From: Humulus lupulus
Lineage: Eukaryota; Streptophyta; Magnoliopsida; Rosales; Cannabaceae
Assembly: GCF_963169125.1 (NCBI RefSeq)
Contig: NC_084801.1
Location: 80,541,696-80,605,695, forward strand
Direction of reading: 5' to 3'
DNA: 64,000 bases
The notes beneath the pieces were generated by a model that was not told where the DNA came from, did not search any database, and saw nothing but the letters and a program-made list of their open reading frames with translations. Below, in pieces: positions 57,305 to 64,000 of this stretch (its first letter is position 1; the number at the start of each line of letters is the position of its first letter). Made by a program: the position numbers and the translations under genes.

Positions 57305-57995
57305 GTTCGTGTTAACCGCTATTTATATCTCGAGCTCTTTGAAAAGAACAGCGAGCGATAAATAGATTTACATCAACGTCTAAGTTTTATGACCAAGTTA
57401 AAACCAGGAACTTATTTAGAAAACTTAGTTCGTGTTAACTTTTATCCATATCTCAAGCTCTTTAAGAAGAACAAGGAGAAATAGATTTAAATCAACTTCT
57501 AAGCTTTATGACCCAGTTAAAACCAGGAACTTATTTAGAAAACTTAGTTCGTGTTAACTTTTATCCGTATCTCGAGCTTTTTAAGAAGAACAACGAAACA
57601 TGGATTTACATTAACTTCCAAGTTTTGTGACCCGGTTAAAACCAGGAGCTTATTTAGAAAACTTAGTTCGTGTTAACTTTTATCCATATCTCAAGCTCTT
57701 TAAGAAGAACAACGAAACATGGATTTACATTAACTTCCAAGTTTTGTGACCCGGTTAAAACCAGGAGCTTATTTAGAAAACTTAGTTCGTGTTAACTTTT
57801 ATCCATATCTCAAGCTCTTTAAGAAGAACAAGGAGAAATAGATTTAAATCAACTTCCAAGTTTTATGACTCGGTTAAAACCAGGATAGGACTTAGTTAGC
57901 GTTAACCCTTATCCATATCTCGAGCTCTTTAAGAAGAGCAACGATCCATTGATAAGGATCAACATCTAAGTCGTTAAGGAGACCTGGTTATATCC
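57305..57995. repeat. 119-base tandem repeat in the 3' region of el-3
   Basis: The landmark GTTCGTGTTAAC recurs at 57305, 57428, 57547, 57666 and 57785, with a degenerate copy at 57892: periods 123, 119, 119, 119, 107. Each unit contains ATCTC(A/G)AGCTCTTTAAGAAG and GTTAAAACCAGGA. The two middle units are nearly identical, a sign of recent amplification. It lies between the ends of the convergent pol and antisense gene; 57996-58127 is unremarkable. Confidence 0.88.
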
Positions 57996-58127
57996 AGGTA
58001 CCATATGCCCCCCAAGTAACTGGGAAAGGGTCTTTCGTGGTTACTTTAAGATTACAATTGCAAATATGCGTAAAAAGCTGATTTTTATTAATACATAGAA
58101 AGTGGCTTTCCAGGCCTTACAAGTGGA

Positions 58128-59650
58128 TCATTGATAATATTTCTTGAAGTGGATGGCGTTCCAAGTCCGTGGGACGGTCCCTCCATCAAGTCGAGATAAC
58201 TTATAAGTTCCCTCCTTGATGACTTCGATGACCTGGTAGGGTCCTTCCCAGTTCGGTCCCAAGACTCCATCTTTGGGATCTTTTCCGCCCAGGAAAACTC
58301 TTCTTAGGACCAAGTCGCCAACGCTAAAGGCGCGTTTTCTGACCTTGGTGTTAAAGTAGCGAGTGATCTTCTGCTGATAATGGGCGAGCTGGAGTTGCGA
58401 ATCCTCTCGCCTTTCATCAACTAGGTCTAGGGAATGGCATAGGAGCTCATGGTTCCGACCTTGGTCGTAGGACTGGACACTATGCGACAGAACCTTAACT
58501 TCCACGGGGAGGACTGCTTCACTCCCGAAGGTTAGGGAGAAAGGAGTATGACCCGTAGGAGTCCGATGCGAGGTCCGGTATGCCCATAGGACTTGGGGGA
58601 GCTGTTCCGGCCAGACTCCCTTTGCTTCGTCTAATCTTTTCATGAGGCTCGCCTTTAGAGTCTTGTTGACAGCCTCGACCTGGCCGTTCGCCTGAGGATA
58701 GGCCACGGAAGAGAAGCTTTTCACAATTCCATGCTTGTCACAGAACTCGGTGAACAGGTCGCTGTCGAACTGAGTGCCGTTATCGGAGACGATCTTCTTG
58801 GGCAGGCTGAAGCGACAGATGATGCTTTTAATCATGAAGTCAAGAACCTTTTTAGACGTGATTGTTGCCAACGGCTCTGCCTCGGCCCACTTAGTGAAGT
58901 AGTCGATGGAAACCACGGCGTAATGGACCTCGCCCTTTCCAGTGGCAGGGCGCCCACTAAGTCTATTCCCCAAAAGGCAAATGGCCAAGGGGCCGAGATC
59001 ATTTTTAGCTCGACTGGAGGAGCTCGGGTAACTGCAGCGAATCGCTGGCATTTGTCGCAGCTCTTTACGTATGAAATCGAGTCTTTGGACAGAGTCGGCC
59101 AATAATAACCTTGCCTGAGAACCTTTAAGGCCAAGCTTTGCCCCCCAGTGTGGTCTCCGCAGAATCCTTCGTGAATTTCCTGCAGGATGGCCTTCGCTTC
59201 ACTTGGAAGAACGCACCGGAGGAGCGGTAAAGAGTGCCCACGTCGGTACAACACTCCATCGACTATCGTATATCTCGGAGCTTGATATAGGACTCGCCGC
59301 GCGTCGTTACATCCCTCAGGCAGCTTGCCCTCGACGAGATATTCAAGAATGGGGGTTATCCAGGTTGGCCTGGCGTCGATCATCTCGACCTCTGCCCGAT
59401 ATCCTTCTATACTTGGTTTTTCCAAGAATTCTATTGGCACCAACCCTAGGGTCTCTGTCTCTCCCGAGGTGGCGAGCTTGGCAAGAGCATCTGCATTGGT
59501 GTTCTGTTCTCGAGGTATCTGTTCGATCGATCCTCGCCCAAACACGGACAGCTCGGCTTTTACCTTCGCCAGATAGGCGGCCATCTTGGGTCCTCGTGCC
59601 TGATATTCGCCCAGAACCTGGTTAACCACGAGCTGGGAGTCACTGAAGCA
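58128..59650 (-). pseudogene. el-3 end of RNase H and integrase, one frameshift
   Basis: Minus strand. After the TAG at 59651 the frame continues (FSDSQLVVNQVLGEYQARGP, end of the second RNase H). A linker and integrase follow: zinc finger EIHEGFCGDHTGG ... CDKCQRFA (about 59180-59040) and FAFWGIDLVGALP (about 58990-58950). A single base is missing near 58944, and the next frame picks up TGKGEVHYAVVSIDYFTKWA, VSDNGTQFDSDLF (about 58790-58750), PQANGQVEAVNKTLK, and the C-terminal GDLVLRRVFLGGKDPKDGVLG to the natural stop at 58128. All catalytic-core landmarks are present; the frameshift alone would prevent an integrase-containing polyprotein. Confidence 0.92.
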
Positions 59651-62455
59651 CTAGACGGAGCTCGCCTTTAACTCCCTGGCTATCCTTAGGCTGGCCAGCA
59701 AAGCTTTGTATTCCGCCTCGTTGTTGGAGGCCTTGAACCCGAACCTTAGCGCCGAGTGGAAGCTATGTCCCTCGGGGGATATCAAAATGATGTCGGCCCC
59801 GGAGCCGTTTTCGTTGGATGAACCATCTACAAAGATCTTCCACAACGATTGGGGCGAGGTGAGCTGAGATGAGTCCTCCGCTGGATTCTCCTGGAATCCC
59901 GTGCATTTTGCCACAAAGTCGGCCAAGGCCTGACTTTTTATGGCAGTTCGTGGAGTATAGAAAATCTCGAACTGACTGAGTTCGACCGCCCACTTCAACA
60001 AACGTCCCGATGCTTCAGGCTTTTGCAAAACCTGCCTTAGAGGTTGATCGGTCATGACGTGTACCGAGTGAGATTGGAAGTACGGCTTGGGCTTTCGCGA
60101 GGCCGTAATTAGGCAGAACGCCAATTTTTCCATCAGCGGGTATCGTGATTCTGCCCCGAGGAGTCTCTTGCTGATGTAGTAGACTGGCTTCTGAGCTTGG
60201 TCCTCTTCTCGTACCAGTACGGCGCTAGCTGCATCCTGAGTGACAGCTAGGTAGAGAAAAAGAGGCTCGCCGGCCTTGGGCTTGGATAGCACAGGCGGTT
60301 CAGCCAGATACACCTTCAGGTCGAGGAATGCACTTTCGCACTCTACTGTCCAGTCAAACTTCTTGTTTCCCCGAAGCAGGTTGTAGAAGGGCAAACACTT
60401 ATCGGTTGACTTGGAAATAAACCGGTTCAGTGCGGCCACTCTCCCTGTCAAGCCTTGGACATCTTTCCGCGACCTAGGCGAAGGAAGCTCGAGTAGTGAC
60501 CTGATCTTGTCGGGGTTTGCTTCGATTCCTCGGGTATTAACTATGAACCCCAGGAATTTCCCGGATGCGACACCAAACGTGTATTTCTGGGGATTGAGCC
60601 TCATGCCATATTCTCGTAGTATTTTAAAACATTCTTCCAGGTCGGAAACATGGTTGTTGGCAGTCTTTGACTTGACGAGCATGTCATCAACATACACTTC
60701 CATGTTCTTTCCGATCTGGTCCGCGAACATTCTGTTTACTAGCCTTTGGTAGGTAGCTCCAGCGTTCTTCAGACCGAACGACATGACCTTGTAACAATAG
60801 ACATTAGTCGGGGTCATGAAGCTAGTGTGTTCCTGGTCCGCCGGATTCATCGCGATCTGATTGTACCCTGAGTACGCGTCCATAAAGGACATGAGCTCGT
60901 GCCCCGCCGTGGTATCCACCAGCTGATCGATCCTTGGTAATGGAAAACAATCCTTGGGGCAGGCCTTATTCAGGTCGGAGAAGTCAATGCAGGTCCACCA
61001 TTTCCCGTAGGGCTTTGGAACTAGCACGGGATTGGCGACCCAAATTGGAAATTTGGCTTCACGGATAAAGCCACATTTTTTAAGTCGGGTCACTTCTTCT
61101 TCTAGGGCTTCAGCTCGGGTTGTTCCTAAACGTCTTTGCTTCTGAGACTTGGCAGGAACGCTTTTATCCAGGTGGAGCGTGTGCATGATGACACTCGGGC
61201 TGATCCCTACCATGTCCTCGTGCGACCATGCGAATACATCTAAATTAGCCCGGAGAAACATAATCAGCTCCGTCTTCCTCTTGTTACAGAGATTTTTCCC
61301 GAGCTTGACCATCCGTGATGCATTTTGTGGATCAAGGTTCACCTCCTCGAGCTCCTCAATAGCCTGGAGCTCGGACCTGTCTTCGCCTATTCGGGGGTCA
61401 ATGTCCTCACTAAGGGCGACACTTTCCCCTTTGGCGTCTTGAGGTTTTTCAATCTCAGGAGCCGCCAAGGGTTCCTGGGATTCCTCTTCACTCAGAATGG
61501 CCATAGCCAGTTGCCCGGGTTTAGATTTTCCCTTCATGGAAATGCTGTAGCATTCCCTGGCAGCGAGCTGATCGCCCTTGATGATGCAGATTCCTATTGA
61601 AGTAGGGAATTTCATGGCGAGGTGTCGAATGGAAGTGATAGCCTCGAAAGCTATGAGCGTAGGTCGGCCCAAAATGGCGTTGTAGGCCGCGGAGCAGTCA
61701 ATGACCACGAACTTGAGTAGTTTAGAGACTGTCCGAGACTCTTCTCCTAGGGTGATCACCAGCTCGATCGTCCCTATCGCTGCCGATCCTTCTCCCGAAA
61801 AACCATACAGCATCATGGAGGTTGCCTTTAGATCGGCGACAGTCAGACCCATCTTCTCTAAGGTGGATCGGAATAAAAGGTTCACCGAACTCCCGTTGTC
61901 TATCAGCACCCTTCTTACTTTCCGGTTGGCGAGCGGGACTGCTACAACCAAGGGATCATTGTGAGGGAACTGGACATGGCCTGCATCTTCCTCCGTAAAA
62001 GTGATTGGTTGCTTATCTAATCGTTGCTGTTTTGACTGACGTTGCTCCGGGACGAACTCCACTCCATTGTGGGCTTTTAGTTCATTCACGTATCTCTTCT
62101 GGGCGCCTCTGCTCGTGCCAGCCATGTGCGGGCCTCCAGAGATGGTGGATATCTCTCCTCCGACCACGGGAGGAGGGACGTCCTGATCTATCCGAGTCCC
62201 GGGCTGACTGGCTGGGGCGTCTGGAGCAGGCCGACTCGCCGGGACCCTGTTCCGTGAGTATTGAGCCAAGGGGCCTGCTCGGATGAGAGTCTCTATCTCA
62301 TCTTTGAGATGCCTGCAATCGTCGGTATTGTGTCCGACGTCGTTATGAAAACGGCAGAATTTGGAAGTGTCTCTCTTTCCCTTATGGTGTTTCAATGGTT
62401 CCGGCCTCTTCCAGGGGACCCGAGTAGAGTTGGCCAGGAAGACACTTTCCCTGGA
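59651..62455 (-). pseudogene. el-3 protease, reverse transcriptase and RNase H
   Basis: A single frame of over 900 codons on the minus strand. It opens with a zinc motif CRFHNDVGHNTDDC (gag end, about 62365-62320), then the protease signature VRRVLIDNGSSVNLLF (DNG at 61900-61892 in place of DTG, a variant met in this lineage), and RT with KWWTCIDFSDLNKACPKD, SFMDAYSGYNQIAM, FGLKNAGATYQRLV and YVDD at 60694-60683. The first RNase H lacks its catalytic Asp (YLAVTQDAASAVL). The second has FVDGSSNENGSGADIIL and NNEAEYKALLASL. It ends at a TAG (59653-59651) just before FSDSQL. Upstream it is in frame with gag, separated by one TAG at 62458-62456. Confidence 0.92.
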
Positions 62456-64000
62456 CTAGGTGAGTTCGGTATATGTCGTGAACACGGGCTTGAACTTGTC
62501 TACAGACTTATTCTTCTTTTGGCCGTGTTGATTGTTTTCACCATTCCCCTTTCTTTTGCTTCCGCCGGGCTGGTTATTCTGTGTGACGTCTGGGGTCGCT
62601 ACCACGACCTCCGTCCCCACTCCAGCGGGCTGCTCGGGAACCTGGCTGGTTCTCGCGGCTTCGGCTTCGGCTTCTTCCAAATTTATCCATTCTTGGGCTC
62701 TATTAAGGAATTCGTTGACCGAACTGACTCCCTTCTTTTGTATATCCTTCCTGAGATCTCCTCCAACAAGGATTCCGGTTCTCATGGCCATGAGCTTGGA
62801 GCTTTCATCCGCGTCCCTAGCTCGGGCAGCGAAGCTCGCGAATCTGCTCAGGTAGGCCTTCAGCGTCTTGCCGGGCTGCTGTCTCACATTGGCCAGGGAG
62901 TCGGCCTGAACACGGGCGGCCTGGGAGGCGCGGAATGCCCTTTTGAAGTCAGCTGAGAAGGTCTTCCAGGAGCTGATTGACTGTCTTTTACTTTGCTTGA
63001 ACCACTGTCTGGCAGGTTCGGTCAGTGTGGAGGGGAAGATCAAGCATCTCAGCTCTGGGCCAATATTATGGGCCATCATTAGGGTGTTGAACATCCCTAA
63101 ATGGTCTGACGGATCTCCGTCCCCGTTGAACTTCGACAAGTGAGGCATACGGAAGCCAGATGGGTATGCCGTCGCTGCTATGTTGGGGGCGAAGTCTTTT
63201 TCTTTTTCTGACAGGAGCTTCCTTATCAGTTCCTCCATCTGAGTTAGGCGCTCGAGGGTTTGGTCCTGAGATCCTTGGTTATTCTGGGGCTGCTCAACAA
63301 CTCCGGATCCATTGTACATATTAGGTGGGTTATTGCCCCTCCTTTCTTGAGATAGGTTGTTTGGGACATTCCCTCCGTTACGTACTTCGGATCGGGCCCC
63401 CCCCGAGCGAGCCTGACTACCATCTCTAGCCCGATCCTCTCTGTGAGAGTTGAGGCGATCTCGAAGGTCGCCTCCCTGGGTGGTCTGGTGACTTTGTGTC
63501 GAACTTAGTCACTGACGTAGGTCTCCTCCAGAGAGATCACTCCGGCGACTGCCGGTCCAATGACTCCTGCTGGATAGGCTTGGAGTCCGTCTTTGGTGGC
63601 GAGGACCTGAGCTTTCTTCCGGCGCCCTGCTACGCCGGGAAGGTCCCGCTGATGGTGGGTTTCTCCTACTACTCTCGTAAGCTGGGATGTCTCGGACGGG
63701 CCGAGGAGGAGACAGATATCTGATCGGAGATGGAGGATGCCTAACTGGAGAAGCGATCCTGGTTCCGTCTGGACGGATCAAATTTGGTGGGGGCCTTTCG
63801 GCCCTGCCAATTTGCTGGTCCCGCGCCGGGCGATCTGGACGAGGCGCAGGACGGTCTTCGGGGATGGGCTGACGTCGTGGGCCCTCCCCGGATCTCCTCT
63901 GGGAATTTCCTCGAGCTCTCCTGGGCGTCCTCGAGGATGGTTGAGAGCTAGGAGTTGACGTCCTAACCGAACGGCTGTACTGCCGTTGTTCGGTCCCAGG
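62456..64000 (-). pseudogene. el-3 gag, partial (5' end outside the window)
   Basis: The frame runs in from beyond 64000 as an Arg/Ser/Pro-rich N-terminal part (RHPPSPIRYLSPPRPVRDI near 63720). A TGA at 63508-63506, probably from CGA, interrupts it. It continues through a Gln/Asn linker to the Retrotrans_gag core (FNGDGDPSDHLGMFNTLMM near 63125, LTEPARQWFKQSKRQSI near 63020, FKRAFRASQAARVQADSL near 62950) and a Lys/Asn/Gly-rich tail ending at TAG 62458-62456. The stop coincides with no stop in el-1/el-2. About 290 codons after the internal ATG at 63319 are open. Confidence 0.9.

Larger units (their letters stand above)
54164..64000 (-). mobile_element. el-3: Tat-lineage Ty3/gypsy element on the minus strand, incomplete at the window end
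   Basis: Going right to left: gag (to 62456), protease/RT/RNase H (to 59651), integrase (to 58128), a tandem repeat, an antisense gene on the plus strand, a polypurine tract and a 764-base 3' LTR. The 5' LTR and gag start lie beyond 64000. It belongs to another family than el-1/el-2 (about half identical in pol by eye) and is far better preserved: over roughly 5.9 kb of gag-pol only three stops and one frameshift are seen. GC content is higher than in its neighbours. Confidence 0.9.

Noticed and set aside
57305..57995. Regularly spaced repeats that could suggest a CRISPR array
   Set aside because: Units are contiguous 119-base tandem copies with no unique spacers, and the context is a plant retrotransposon.

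Overview
The window is plant nuclear DNA, most likely from a eudicot. It consists almost entirely of nested LTR retrotransposons: TG...CA long terminal repeats with 5-bp target duplications, Ty3/gypsy gag-pol of the Tat type (two RNase H modules, GGGGGGCA polypurine tract), Tekay/Del-like long solo LTRs, AT-rich Ty1/copia-like LTR remnants and a truncated LINE. The only host-like coding sequence is three intact 3'-terminal exons of a PEX1-like peroxisomal AAA ATPase gene (30634-31380, minus strand). I see no tRNA, rRNA or CRISPR locus. The species cannot be fixed from the sequence alone.

Layout. 1-5065: remnant of a decayed Tat element (el-0: integrase, minisatellite, antisense coiled-coil ORF), split by solo LTR A (1807-4071). 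5066-6455 and 22532-23620: AT-rich copia-like repeat, interrupted by el-1, a complete Tat element (6456-22526, LTRs of 607 bp, TSD CACTA). Solo LTRs B (11902-14135) and C (17465-19768) lie inside el-1. 23621-27790: a Tekay-like LTR with primer-binding site and broken gag, then a truncated second LTR. 27791-36124: copia-like LTRs, the PEX1 exons, a pyrimidine-rich tract, a palindromic 43-bp tandem array and a 5'-truncated LINE. 36125-50086: el-2, a second member of the el-1 family, carrying solo LTR D (41756-44047). 50087-54163: AT-rich copia-like sequence, then an interrupted Tekay-like LTR. 54164-64000: el-3, a younger Tat element of another family on the minus strand, running off the window.

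Two signals stand out. First, el-0, el-1, el-2 and el-3 all carry, between integrase and 3' LTR, a gene on the strand opposite to gag-pol. Where it is best preserved it is spliced, has its own TATA-like box, encodes an acidic and coiled-coil protein, and ends in a shared W-x-x-N-x4-F motif. In el-1 and el-2 it begins with a PF04195-like ('putative gypsy type transposon') module. Second, each Tekay-like solo LTR has a GC-rich island about 1.05-1.2 kb from its 5' end built of two short inverted repeats. The arm sequences differ between copies (GCGCCGCGGC, GGGCCGCGGC, AGCGCTACAGCGCT), but pairing is kept. This looks like covariation and suggests a functional RNA or DNA structure.

All gag-pol copies are broken. 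Most stops fit CAG, CAA, CGA or TGG changed by C-to-T transitions, as expected for methylated, silenced elements.
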